The position numbers and the translations under genes were made by a program. A stretch of 39,915 bases of DNA from contig JAJZKE010000004.1 in the NCBI GenBank assembly GCA_021809645.1, positions 1-39,915 of the forward strand. Direction: 5' to 3'. The notes beneath the pieces were generated by a model. The model had not been told where the DNA came from, made no database searches, and saw only the letters and a list, made by a program, of their open reading frames with translations. This DNA is from a bacterium. GTDB lineage: Bacteria > Patescibacteriota > Saccharimonadia > Saccharimonadales > UBA4665. Shown here piece by piece: positions 31,368 to 39,914 of this stretch. Position 1 is the first letter of the stretch, and every line of letters begins with the position of its first letter.

Positions 31368-34166
31368 CTAGCTACAACCAGTAGTTGATCCACAAGAAGT
31401 ACAAACATAACAACTACCTGACCTTTGGGTCTGATTACCACAATTGTAACAAAGCGGTGCGGTACTATCTTGATGAGGTATTTTAGAAGAATTAATTGTT
31501 GATTTTGGTATCTCTAGTAACATAACTGTTTCTTTTTTAACTTCTTTTTCTTTTAAAGTTATATCACCACTCTGATCTTCTTCGATAACTAATTCGTTCT
31601 CTTCTTGATCTTTAATTAGGCTTAGTTGACTATCTGGCATATCATCTATAGACACTAATCCAAGTTCTAATTGATCATCAAAGCTCAGATAATCTAACGC
31701 TAATCTTCTCATTATATAATCAATGATCGAACTAGCAGTTCTGATATCAGGATCATCTGTTATGCCAGAAGGCGCAAAACTTGTTCCTCTCAAGGCTTTT
31801 ATATATCGTTTTAACGGTACTCCGTATTGCAAACCATTACTAACACTTATTGCAAAAGAATCAGTGAGACCAGACAGTGTTGATCCTTGTTTGCTTACAT
31901 TAACAAATAGCTCTCCGGGTGCTCCGTCCTCATATTCACCTACCGTAAAATATCCTTCCAAATCAGCTATTTGAAATTTATAAGTTCGACTGTTCCTAAC
32001 TTTGGGAAGAGGACGTCGTACTGCTCCTTTGATTATTATTTTATCTTCAGTAATTGGTTGTTCTTCGTTGTCTTTTTCATCACTGTCCTTTTTAGCCATA
32101 CTTAGAGGCTGAGCTACTTTACAGTTATCTCTATAAATAGCGATGGCCTTAAGACCCATTTTCCAGGCGCTGATATGTAATTTCTCAATATCTTCAACAG
32201 TTGCACTTTCCGGCATGTTAACTGTTTTACTTATAGCTCCAGATAGAAAAGGTTGTACAGCTGCCATCATCTTTACATGTCCCATGTAATCAATAGAGTT
32301 ATCACCCATTGAACAAGCAAAAACAGCCTCATCTTCTTTTTTCAAATAAGGAGCTCCAATAATTGTCTTTTCTACATCAATATATTTAATTATGGCTTTA
32401 ATTTCTTCTGTCTTATAGCCAAGTGCTTTGAGGGCTCTTGGAACGGTTTGGTTAACTATACTCATGGTGCCGCCACCAACTAATTTTTTTACTTTTACCA
32501 ACCCCAGATCAGGTTCAATCCCAGTAGTATCACAATCCATCATCAAGGCAATTGTTCCAGTCGGAGCTAATAAACTTGCTTGGCTATTTCTAACACCATA
32601 CAGTTCCCCTAGTTCTACGGCTTCATCCCAGGAACTAGCAGCTGCACTTAATAATTCTTCACTAACAAGACTAGCATCAATATTAGAGACTTCTTTACGA
32701 TGCATCCTTAATACTTTAAGCATTCCGTCTTTATCTTTGTTATATCCTGCAAATGGACCAACTTGTTTAGCAATTTTAGCGCTAGCGGCATATGCATGTC
32801 CGGTCATTAATGCAGTAATAGCTGCTGCTTGAGCTCTACCTTCATCACTATCATAAGGTAAACCTTGGGCCATTAATAAGGCACCCAGATTTGCATAACC
32901 TATACCCAATTCTCGATATGCCCTGGCATTCTGAGTAATCTTCTTAGTTGGATAAGAACTATAACCAACCAATATCTCCTGAGCCGTAAATACTAAGTCA
33001 ATAGTATGTTTAAAATCTTCAATAGCAAAACTAAAGTCATCATTCAAATATTTCAGCAAGTTGATTGACGCAAGATTACATGCTGAGTTATCTAAATGCA
33101 TGTACTCACTACATGGGTTACTCCCGTTAATCCGACCAGCGTTTGGTGTAGTATGCCAACGGTTAATAGTTGTATCAAATTGCATACCTGGATCAGCACA
33201 TTCCCAAGCTGCTTCCGAAAATTGTCTAAATAAATCTCTAGCCTTAACTGTTTTTACTGTTTTGCCAGTAGTAACAGCTTTTAAATCCCAGTCGCCGTTC
33301 GATTCTACCGCCCTCATGAAACTATCTGTAACCCTAACTGATATATTAGCGTTCTGATACTGTACACTGAAAGAATCCTTGCCATCCAAACTCATATCCC
33401 ATCCCATATTTTGAAGATCTCGTGCTTTCCTCTCTTCAATAGCCTTACTCCAGATAAAATCAGCAACATCAGGATGATCAACATTTAGAATAACCATCTT
33501 AGCAGCTCTACGAGTTTTGCCGCCACTTTTAATGGCCCCAGCCGAGGCATCAGCTCCACGCATAAAACTCAATGGTCCGCTAGCTGTTCCGGCGCTCTTA
33601 CCCAATGGCTCTACAGATGATCTGATAGGACTAAGATTAACACCAGAACCACTGCCGCCTTTGAAAATCATGCCTTCTTCAACATACCAATTAAGAATTG
33701 ATGGCATAGTATCTTCAACAGACAATATGAAACATGCACTTGCTTGCTGTGATCTTTCGGAAACACCTATGTTAAACCAAACTGGCGAGTTAAAAGCAGC
33801 TCTTTGGGTAGCTAATACATATTTAAGTTCCTCACGAAAATCTTCAGCATCACTCGCAGTTTCAAAGTATCCTTCTTGTTGGCCCTGTCGAGTAATCGTA
33901 TCCACTACTCGGTCTACTAACTGCTTTAATGAACGTTCTCGACTATCTAAGCCTGGAGTACCGCTAAAGTATTTTTGAGCCACAATATTTATTGCATTTT
34001 GCGACCATCCCTCTGGAAATTCTACATCTTTTTGTTCAAAAACAGGTTTGTTTGTTAGCGGATTCTCTATTATGGCGTCCCTTTTTACCCATTTCAATAA
34101 ATCGTAAGCTCGACTTTTTTTAGGGGTAAAAAGACGACCCACACCCTGATTGGTTGTTTGTCCCAT
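31368..34166 (-). CDS. nrdJ: B12-dependent (class II) ribonucleotide reductase NrdJ
   Basis: A 932-residue class II reductase that makes dNTPs with adenosylcobalamin. C145 (QQASACF) and C363 (SACNLAS) form the redox pair, with radical C352 and E354 in NPCSEY. A TSCPD domain (about 735-840, FTVGEYEDGAPGELFVNVS) follows, and the C-terminus is a zinc-ribbon-like tail with C-x2-C pairs in residues about 904-932. There is no N-terminal ATP-cone. No intein or intron interrupts it. It follows nrdR after 169 bases with two hairpins; GAGAGGA lies before the ATG. B12 must come from elsewhere, as no B12 genes are seen here. Confidence 0.96.
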   Translation of the reverse strand: MGQTTNQGVGRLFTPKKSRAYDLLKWVKRDAIIENPLTNKPVFEQKDVEFPEGWSQNAINIVAQKYFSGTPGLDSRERSLKQLVDRVVDTITRQGQQEGYFETASDAEDFREELKYVLATQRAAFNSPVWFNIGVSERSQQASACFILSVEDTMPSILNWYVEEGMIFKGGSGSGVNLSPIRSSVEPLGKSAGTASGPLSFMRGADASAGAIKSGGKTRRAAKMVILNVDHPDVADFIWSKAIEERKARDLQNMGWDMSLDGKDSFSVQYQNANISVRVTDSFMRAVESNGDWDLKAVTTGKTVKTVKARDLFRQFSEAAWECADPGMQFDTTINRWHTTPNAGRINGSNPCSEYMHLDNSACNLASINLLKYLNDDFSFAIEDFKHTIDLVFTAQEILVGYSSYPTKKITQNARAYRELGIGYANLGALLMAQGLPYDSDEGRAQAAAITALMTGHAYAASAKIAKQVGPFAGYNKDKDGMLKVLRMHRKEVSNIDASLVSEELLSAAASSWDEAVELGELYGVRNSQASLLAPTGTIALMMDCDTTGIEPDLGLVKVKKLVGGGTMSIVNQTVPRALKALGYKTEEIKAIIKYIDVEKTIIGAPYLKKEDEAVFACSMGDNSIDYMGHVKMMAAVQPFLSGAISKTVNMPESATVEDIEKLHISAWKMGLKAIAIYRDNCKVAQPLSMAKKDSDEKDNEEQPITEDKIIIKGAVRRPLPKVRNSRTYKFQIADLEGYFTVGEYEDGAPGELFVNVSKQGSTLSGLTDSFAISVSNGLQYGVPLKRYIKALRGTSFAPSGITDDPDIRTASSIIDYIMRRLALDYLSFDDQLELGLVSIDDMPDSQLSLIKDQEENELVIEEDQSGDITLKEKEVKKETVMLLEIPKSTINSSKIPHQDSTAPLCYNCGNQTQRSGSCYVCTSCGSTTGCS

Positions 34167-34257
34167 GATTGTTTTCCTCTCTTTTATTATCTGCTATGTA
34201 ACCTCCCAGATACATAACATTTTTTTATATTAATTATTTATATGTTTATTAGAGTTT

Positions 34258-34282
34258 GCTCAAGGATAATCCTTGATTGAGC
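34258..34282 (-). other. Bulged hairpin in the nrdR-nrdJ spacer
   Basis: Minus-strand RNA: GCUCA pairs with UGAGC around AGGA-UUA-UCCU with a 4-base bulge. It is not followed by a U-run, so it is not a terminator; it may be part of an nrdJ leader structure. Confidence 0.4.
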
Positions 34283-34316
34283 TCTCTGCGATATCTAATC
34301 TTTAGAAACCGAAGAG

Positions 34317-34348
34317 AACTGTCAAATAATCTCTACTATTTGACAGTT
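34317..34348 (-). other. Perfect 12-bp hairpin at the nrdR stop codon
   Basis: AACTGTCAAATA pairs perfectly with TATTTGACAGTT (8-base loop). The 5' arm encodes the last nrdR codons and the TAG lies at the loop. Only TTCTCTT follows, so termination would be weak; it could attenuate or protect the nrdR end. Confidence 0.5.
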
Positions 34349-34800
34349 TGTTGACGACGAATATGTGACAGTTCTTGTTCAAAGCCTGCAATATCCTTAA
34401 ATCGCCTGTAAACGCTGGCGAATCTAACATATGCTACTTCACTAAGTTCAGGTAATCGATACATTACTAATTCCCCTATCTTAGATGAATTGACTTCTTG
34501 GTCTCCGCAGGCATAAATTTCTTGTTCTATGTCACTAACCAGTTTTTCAAGCTGAAGACTAGTAACAGGAGTTTTTTCACAAGCCCTATAAAGACCGGCT
34601 AAAAGCTTATTCCTATCGAACAATTCTCTTCTTCCCCCATTTTTTATAACGATTAATTGAGGACGTTCGACTCGCTCGTAAGTTGTAAACCTATAGCCAC
34701 ACTTAACACACATACGGCGCCGACGAATTGCTTGATCATCTGCCACATCGCGTGATTCTATAACCTTAATATCATCACTATGGCACTGACTACATCTCAT
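34336..34800 (-). CDS. nrdR: Transcriptional repressor NrdR
   Basis: A 154-residue NrdR of normal length. Zinc ribbon: C3, C6 (CSQCHSDD) and C31, C34 (CVKCGYRFTTYERV). An ATP-cone follows (about 48-138: LIVIKNGGRRELFDRNKLLAGL). It senses dATP/ATP and represses ribonucleotide reductase genes; nrdJ is directly downstream. An excellent SD, AGGAGGTG, precedes the ATG. The upstream 200 bases hold repeated palindromic words, one of which resembles an NrdR box, suggesting autoregulation. Confidence 0.96.
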   Translation of the reverse strand: MRCSQCHSDDIKVIESRDVADDQAIRRRRMCVKCGYRFTTYERVERPQLIVIKNGGRRELFDRNKLLAGLYRACEKTPVTSLQLEKLVSDIEQEIYACGDQEVNSSKIGELVMYRLPELSEVAYVRFASVYRRFKDIAGFEQELSHIRRQQTVK

Positions 34801-34841
34801 CCGTACACCTCCTGTATCTGCTGTAATAGCATTTTCCTATC

Positions 34842-34975
34842 ACAGCAATATGATTTTAGCTGTTTAAAGAACTATCTAAGTACGTTTTTTTGTTTAGCTG
34901 TATTGCTACATATAGTGCTTAGTAAATTCACTATAACTCTAGCTGTAGCGTTTTAGCAATATTTTTTTGCTGTAT
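34842..34975 (-). promoter_or_regulatory. Repeated palindromic operator-like cluster before nrdR
   Basis: On the plus strand TAGCTGT occurs at 34857, 34895 and 34940, and AGCAATA at 34844 and 34955, plus its reverse complement TATTGCT at 34901. They combine into imperfect palindromes such as ACAGCAATAT...TTAGCTGT (34842-34863), TAGCTGTATTGCTA (34895-34908) and AGCAA...TTGCT (34955-34971). They lie between ftsZ and nrdR. A binding site for NrdR or another regulator is inferred. Confidence 0.5.
34903..34918 (-). promoter_or_regulatory. NrdR-box-like site
   Basis: The minus strand reads GCACTATATGTAGCAA; its core CTATATGTAG fits the NrdR-box core CwAtATaTwG except at one variable position. A second box at the usual one-box spacing was not found, so this is tentative. 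Confidence 0.45.
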
Positions 34976-35002
34976 TTTTTATTACAAAGACTGTGCGCAA
35001 TC

Positions 35003-36316
35003 CTATGAATCTGAGTCTTTTCGTCTCTTAAGCCTTCTTAAGAATGAAGGTTTCTCTAGGTCTTCCTCGAGAGAAGAAGTTACAATCCGTTGATCATCTG
35101 AAGAATTGTCCATTCCTTCACTATCATCATCTTTACTGTTTTCTTTTTCGCTATTATTTTCAGACTCTTCTTCATCAATCGACCAAATATTTGACATAGC
35201 GCTATCTCCGCTGCCAAAATCATTGTCTATTTTTTGTTCATCTAAATTCATGTCTATATCTGACATATGATCATCAACATCATCTTTACCTGTTAATACT
35301 TTATCGGTCAGTGGCAACTCTTGGTTCTTTCTCTTGTTACTCTTACTCCCAGAAAAGTATGAAGCATCAAAACCAGTTGCAACTACTGTAATTATGATTT
35401 CGCCTTCTAGATCGTCGTTGATAGTTGCACCAAATATTATATTGGCTTCGGGGTCAGATGCTGACGTAATTGTCTCTGCAGCAGTATTGATTTCATGCAT
35501 CGCCAGATCATTACCGCCGATAACATTAAACAATATACCTCTAGCACCATCAATTGATACTTCTAAGAGTGGTGACTCAATTGCTTGCTGAGCTGCTGCA
35601 ACAGCCCTATCTTCCCCGCTAGCCCTTCCTATGCCCATTAGGGCAGTCCCGGCATTAGCCATGACAGCTTTCACATCAGCAAAATCAAGATTTATTAATC
35701 CGTGAACGGTTATTAAATCTGATATACCTTGAACACCCTGTCTTAAAACATCATCTGCTACCTTAAAAGCTTCTAAAAGTGGCGTCTGTCGATCAATAGT
35801 TTGCAGTAAACGATCATTTGGGATAATAATTAATGTATCAACAGAATCTCTTAATCTGTCTATGGCAATTTCAGCGTTCTTGCGACGTCTTTCTCCCTCA
35901 AAAGCGAACGGTTTTGTAGCAAATCCTACAACTAATATATTCATTTCTTTAGCAATCTTGGCAACAATATGACCAGCACCGCTACCTGTACCACCACCAG
36001 CCCCCAAGGTTACAAAAACCATATCGGCACCTTCAATAGCTTTTCTAATTTCATCTAATGATTCTTCGGCTGCCTTTTGACCTAAAGCAGGATCAGCTCC
36101 TGCTCCCAAACCTTTGGTAGTTTCTTTACCAATATGTAGCTTGATTTTGGCTTTAGAATGATGAAGTGCTTGAGCATCAGTATTGATTGCTATAAACTCT
36201 ACTCCCTCTACACCTGCTTCAACCATTCTATTTATTGCAGCGCCTCCAGCTCCGCCAACTCCAATAACTTTTATTTGGGCGAAAGTCTCGATAGCGGGCT
36301 CAACTACTTGTGACAT
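35003..36316 (-). CDS. ftsZ: Cell-division GTPase FtsZ
   Basis: A 437-residue tubulin homologue. The G-box GGGTGSG is at 107-113, the N-terminal [17 protein letters not shown] is intact, and the T7 loop reads [11 protein letters not shown]. The variable linker (about 325-420) is highly acidic (D/E/S/N-rich), and the C-terminal peptide [10 protein letters not shown] (423-432) is the conserved FtsA/SepF-binding tail. Its own promoter (36351-36378) and an SD, AGAGGT, lie upstream. ftsA is 155 bases upstream on the same strand. Confidence 0.97.
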   Translation of the reverse strand: MSQVVEPAIETFAQIKVIGVGGAGGAAINRMVEAGVEGVEFIAINTDAQALHHSKAKIKLHIGKETTKGLGAGADPALGQKAAEESLDEIRKAIEGADMVFVTLGAGGGTGSGAGHIVAKIAKEMNILVVGFATKPFAFEGERRRKNAEIAIDRLRDSVDTLIIIPNDRLLQTIDRQTPLLEAFKVADDVLRQGVQGISDLITVHGLINLDFADVKAVMANAGTALMGIGRASGEDRAVAAAQQAIESPLLEVSIDGARGILFNVIGGNDLAMHEINTAAETITSASDPEANIIFGATINDDLEGEIIITVVATGFDASYFSGSKSNKRKNQELPLTDKVLTGKDDVDDHMSDIDMNLDEQKIDNDFGSGDSAMSNIWSIDEEESENNSEKENSKDDDSEGMDNSSDDQRIVTSSLEEDLEKPSFLRRLKRRKDSDS

Positions 36317-36350
36317 TATTACCTCTAATTACTGAACAATTTATAGAAGT

Positions 36351-36378
36351 AGTATAAACCATATAAGCTGCTAGTCAA
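36351..36378 (-). promoter_or_regulatory. Promoter of ftsZ
   Basis: Minus strand: -35 TTGACT (36378-36373), 16-base spacer, -10 TATACT (36356-36351), five of six matches in each. Leader about 28 bases. Confidence 0.65.
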
Positions 36379-36471
36379 AGCATGTTGACCAACATATTTA
36401 ATATCACGAATAAATGTATGTGCTAGATCGGATAATAACTTTCATAAAAATGAAATGTAATAATATTTATT

Positions 36472-37701
36472 TTATTCTCTTACTTTTTTAAACAATGAAC
36501 CTAAAAATCCTTTAGCACCCTCCTTATAATTAAGATGATTTTGAGTAGCAGGTGGCAAAGAAGGCAATAAAAGCATATCTAAAAGCATTAAACCAACAAC
36601 AACTGTATAAGATTGATCTTCAACGGCTTCAACTAAACCGCTGACATTTTCTAATCTAGCTATTCTGCTAGCCAATTGAAGCTTATTTTTAGTAAATTCA
36701 GCTAATCCTGGTAGTTTTGATGTACCACCGGTTATTACTACTCCACCAGGTAATTTTCTAGACTTCTTAATTTTTTGAAGTTCTTTCTCTACAAAATCCA
36801 ATAATTCCTCAACTCTTGCTTCTACAATCATAGATAACTCTTCGTTATTAAAAAGCTCAGTTTTACCATTAACCTTGACACTTACATTCTGCTTGGAATT
36901 GTCACTCTTTAAGTTTGCATGCTCAATCTTAACGGCTTCTGCTATTTCTAAATCTGTTCTTAGACCAATCGCTAAATCGTTAGTTATATGTTGACCTCCG
37001 ATCGGTATAACTGCTATATGCTGTACTTCACCATCTTCAAATATAATCATATTAGTTGTACCAGCTCCTATATCTAATAATAGGGTCCCGGCTTCTTTTT
37101 GAGATCTAGTTAATACTGCCTCTGCTGCTGCCAAGCTAGAAACAGTATGATGTGAAGCAACTACTTCTGCTCTTTCCAGAGCCGCATCAAGATTACGCAT
37201 ATTCGGTGTTGAGGCAGTAACTATATGAGCATCAACTTCTAAGCGAACACCGTGCATCCCTACTGGATCTTTTATATTCTTCTGACCATCCAAGCTGTAA
37301 TTCTTAGCAAAAAACTGAATAATCTCTCTGTTCTGAGGTAAATTCACAATTGTAGCTGCTTCTTCGACTCTTAATCTATCTTCCGGAGTTATTTCTCTAT
37401 CAGCCGCACTGATCGCTATTACACCTTGCGAATTAATTCCTTCCACATGAGCACCATTAACATTAACTGTAGCTCTTCTGATAGAAACGCCCGATATTCT
37501 CTCCGCTTCAGTTATGGCTTTTATAATTGATTCAGCTACTTCCTCGGCATGAACTACTGTACCTCGTCTCATCCCCTGATTAGGAGAACTTCCATGACCT
37601 ATTATTGAAGGATTATTGTTCCCATTTTGATCGAACATTCCTACCACACATCTAACAGTACTGGTTCCGATATCCAATCCAACAAAATGTTCTGGTTTCA
37701 T
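36472..37701 (-). CDS. ftsA: Cell-division actin-like protein FtsA
   Basis: A 409-residue FtsA with actin-fold phosphate loops: FVGLDIGTSTVRCVVG (6-21) and LLLDIGAGTTNMIIFEDG (about 202-219), the adenosine motif VVITGGTSKLPGL near the C-terminus, and the SHS2/1c domain in between (about 85-165). The C-terminal GFLGSLFKKVRE is the membrane-targeting amphipathic helix. It tethers FtsZ filaments to the membrane. It is 39 bases downstream of map, a non-classical neighbour. Confidence 0.96.
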   Translation of the reverse strand: MKPEHFVGLDIGTSTVRCVVGMFDQNGNNNPSIIGHGSSPNQGMRRGTVVHAEEVAESIIKAITEAERISGVSIRRATVNVNGAHVEGINSQGVIAISAADREITPEDRLRVEEAATIVNLPQNREIIQFFAKNYSLDGQKNIKDPVGMHGVRLEVDAHIVTASTPNMRNLDAALERAEVVASHHTVSSLAAAEAVLTRSQKEAGTLLLDIGAGTTNMIIFEDGEVQHIAVIPIGGQHITNDLAIGLRTDLEIAEAVKIEHANLKSDNSKQNVSVKVNGKTELFNNEELSMIVEARVEELLDFVEKELQKIKKSRKLPGGVVITGGTSKLPGLAEFTKNKLQLASRIARLENVSGLVEAVEDQSYTVVVGLMLLDMLLLPSLPPATQNHLNYKEGAKGFLGSLFKKVRE

Positions 37702-37740
37702 GATAGGAGTAGTATAACGCTTGTACTTCTAATCAAGCAA

Positions 37741-38517
37741 CTAGCTATTTTTATATTCCGTTAATATTTCTGAACTATTATCAGTAATTAATACAGTATG
37801 TTCAAAATGAGCAGCTAAACTTCCATCAGACGTAAGAATAGTCCATCCGTCTTGAGCGACTTTTACAGATTCTTTGCCCAAAGTCACCATAGGTTCAATA
37901 GCTATAGTCATATTTTTTCTTAACCAAGGTCCTGTATGAGCTCGACCATAGTTTGGTATATTGGGCTCTTCGTGTAAATTATGACCAACTCCATGACCAA
38001 CTAAATCCCTAACTATACCGTATTTATATTGACTTAAATAAGTTTGAATTGCATTACCAATATCGCCAGTTCTAATAGAATCTCTAACTACCGAAATTCC
38101 TTCCATTAAAGATTGCTCCGTACGATTTACAAGCTCAATATGACTTTTATCTTTAGCCTTACCAGCTATTACACTCCTGGCTGCATCGGTTATCATACCT
38201 TCATAGGTAACACCAAAGTCTAAACCTACAATGTCTCCTTCACAAATTTTTCTGGCATTACTAGGTATACCATGAACAACTTCATCGTTAATGGAGACGC
38301 ATAAAACATCAGGGAAACCCTGATAACCAAGAAAGCTAGGTTGACCACCTAGAGCTTTAAGCTCTTTTGATGCTATGTCAGATAAATATTTAGTCGTTAA
38401 ACCAGGTTGAACTGTTTTAACTAGGATATCTAAAATTGAAGCAAGTATTTTTCCAGATTGACGAATTGATTTTATTTCTCTGTGAGTTTTAGGCCTTGTT
38501 ATCATAATTAATCCCAT
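37741..38517 (-). CDS. map: Methionine aminopeptidase, type I
   Basis: A 258-residue MetAP that removes the initiator Met. The substrate His is in NDEVVHGIPS; metal ligands are D and D in LDFGVTYEGMITDAARS, H in GHGVGHNLHEEP, E in AIEPMV, and E in HFEHTVLIT. There is no N-terminal zinc finger. The frame opens with ATG directly after the adk TGA (38517); the internal ATG at 38505 gives MITRPKTHREI, closer to family starts, and may be used. adk-map is a conserved pair, here apart from the ribosomal spc operon. Confidence 0.95.
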   Translation of the reverse strand: MGLIMITRPKTHREIKSIRQSGKILASILDILVKTVQPGLTTKYLSDIASKELKALGGQPSFLGYQGFPDVLCVSINDEVVHGIPSNARKICEGDIVGLDFGVTYEGMITDAARSVIAGKAKDKSHIELVNRTEQSLMEGISVVRDSIRTGDIGNAIQTYLSQYKYGIVRDLVGHGVGHNLHEEPNIPNYGRAHTGPWLRKNMTIAIEPMVTLGKESVKVAQDGWTILTSDGSLAAHFEHTVLITDNSSEILTEYKNS

Positions 38518-39057
38518 TCAAGATATATTTTTTATGATAGCCATTATTTCTCTATGAACAAGATCCGGTTTCTGGTCAGAATTAATTTCATGAACTTTTA
38601 TGTTATTTCTTATAAAAAATTTAATAATCGGCATCGTTTTTGTGTCGTACTCCCCAAAACGCTCCTTTATAACCTCTTCGTTATCGTCATCTCGTCCTCT
38701 TCTAAGAAGCCTTTCTTTTACAACCTCGTGGGATGCTATTAAATTAAATACTTTTTCAATCTCGAATTTTTTTTGATGTATTTGGCTTATTAACCATTCA
38801 GCTTGAACAATCGTTCGAGGAAAACCATCTAGAATAATTTTTTTTCTATCATCAATAGTTTTTAAGGTATTCTCAACTAATGCAATAACCTCTTTATCAT
38901 CAAGAAGCTTACCGCTATTCAGTTCTTTATGACGTTCATCTGATAAAGAATTTCTAAATATCTCTCCAGTTGATACCCAACTATATCCTAAGCTACTTGC
39001 CAACAATCTTCCCTGAAGACTTTTACCTGATCCTGCTACACCCATTAAAATAATCAT
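38518..39057 (-). CDS. adk: Adenylate kinase (short-lid form)
   Basis: A 179-residue nucleoside monophosphate kinase, ATP + AMP to 2 ADP. P-loop GVAGSGKS (6-13), NMP-binding STGEIFR, and DGFPRT are typical of Adk. The LID is reduced to RRGRDDDNEEVIKER and has no zinc cysteines, so this is a short form (standard Adk is about 215 residues); UMP/CMP kinase activity cannot be excluded, of interest because pyrH is missing from its usual place. ATGA overlap with yqeY; TGA directly abuts map. Confidence 0.88.
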   Translation of the reverse strand: MIILMGVAGSGKSLQGRLLASSLGYSWVSTGEIFRNSLSDERHKELNSGKLLDDKEVIALVENTLKTIDDRKKIILDGFPRTIVQAEWLISQIHQKKFEIEKVFNLIASHEVVKERLLRRGRDDDNEEVIKERFGEYDTKTMPIIKFFIRNNIKVHEINSDQKPDLVHREIMAIIKNIS

Positions 39058-39497
39058 CGACCTAACTCAACCTTGACCAATCTAGCAATATCTCCTCCCT
39101 CGGCTCTACCAGCGGTCTTAGATTTAACCTCGCTTATAATCTGTCCCATATTAAATTCTGGATGATCTTTGATTATTGATTGAATGAGATCTTTTAAATC
39201 ATCTTCACTTATTTTAGACGGAAGATAAACTTCTATCAGAGATTTTTCGTACATTTCTTTTTGAGCACGATCTTTTTCTCCTACTTTGGTATATAGATCA
39301 GCACTTTCTTGACGTTTTTTTGCTTCTTTTTGAAGTATCTGAATAGCATCTTGATCCGACAAAACAGTATCTCTCTTACCTAATGAAACTTTAGCATACA
39401 AAAAAGCACTCTTAACACCCCTCAAAGTGCTTATTTTGGTAACATCTCGAGATAACATAGCAGCCTTAAGGTCCTGCTCAATCTGATCCTCGATCAT
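39054..39497 (-). CDS. yqeY: YqeY/GatB-related protein
   Basis: A 147-residue all-helical protein of the YqeY family, related to the C-terminal tail domain of GatB. Typical are the N-terminal IEQDLKAAMLSRDVTKISTLR, KKRQESADLYTKVGEKDRAQKE and the C-terminal MGQIISEVKSKTAGRAEGGDI. Cellular role is uncertain, perhaps tRNA binding. Starts 1 base after the rpsU stop and overlaps adk by ATGA; rpsU-yqeY is a common bacterial pair. Confidence 0.93.
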   Translation of the reverse strand: MIEDQIEQDLKAAMLSRDVTKISTLRGVKSAFLYAKVSLGKRDTVLSDQDAIQILQKEAKKRQESADLYTKVGEKDRAQKEMYEKSLIEVYLPSKISEDDLKDLIQSIIKDHPEFNMGQIISEVKSKTAGRAEGGDIARLVKVELGR

Positions 39498-39498
39498 T

Positions 39499-39720
39499 CT
39501 AAAATTTTGGCCCTAACTTTATAATTTTGTTAAATTTAGTGCTTTTTCTTTGCTGCCTAATAATAGCTTTTCGTCGACGTTCAATCTTTGAAATTGGTTT
39601 TTCAAAAAATTGCTTTTGTTTAACAACAGCTACATTACCCGATTGTTGTACTTTTCGGTTAAAACGTCTCAATAGGCTTTCTAATGATTCTCTTGTATCT
39701 TTTTTGGTAACTCTTATCAT
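39499..39720 (-). CDS. rpsU: 30S ribosomal protein S21
   Basis: A 73-residue S21, a small basic protein near the anti-SD end of 16S rRNA. Pattern: RESLESLLRRFNRKVQQSG and RRRKAIIRQQRK. Slightly longer than the usual 58-71 residues because of a C-terminal KSTKFNKIIKLGPKF. The ATG overlaps the TGA of the upstream regulator fragment (ATGA). Confidence 0.95.
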   Translation of the reverse strand: MIRVTKKDTRESLESLLRRFNRKVQQSGNVAVVKQKQFFEKPISKIERRRKAIIRQQRKSTKFNKIIKLGPKF

Positions 39721-39914
39721 CCTGTAACTCTCTTTTGATTAGTGCGTTGTGATTTTAACACAATACTCTGTAATTCTTTAAATATAGGAAACTGCTTATT
39801 AGTCGAATAGACCTTAGTATTACCTTGCTTCTCGGCTACTAAAAATCCGACTTTTTCTAGTTTTTTAAGCTCTCTTTGAATATTACCAGCATCTTCCTTA
39901 ATTAGCTTAGCTAG
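39717..39914 (-). CDS. Winged-helix transcriptional regulator, C-terminal part (cut by window edge)
   Basis: A partial reading frame of 65 residues that runs off the right edge. It reads LAKLIKEDAGNIQRELKKL then EKVGFLVAEKQGNTKVYS, the recognition helix and wing of ArsR/MarR-like winged helices, followed by NKQFPIFKELQSIVLK. Such modules occur in archaea and CPR bacteria alone or fused to nucleotidyltransferase domains. Its TGA overlaps the rpsU ATG, so it is translationally coupled to rpsU. The target is unknown. Confidence 0.75.
   Translation of the reverse strand, partial: LAKLIKEDAGNIQRELKKLEKVGFLVAEKQGNTKVYSTNKQFPIFKELQSIVLKSQRTNQKRVTG

Noticed and set aside
34167-34335. Cobalamin riboswitch before nrdJ
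   Set aside because: No B12-box (GCCACTG-like) or the multi-helix core is visible, and the spacer is too short; such switches usually control B12-independent enzymes.
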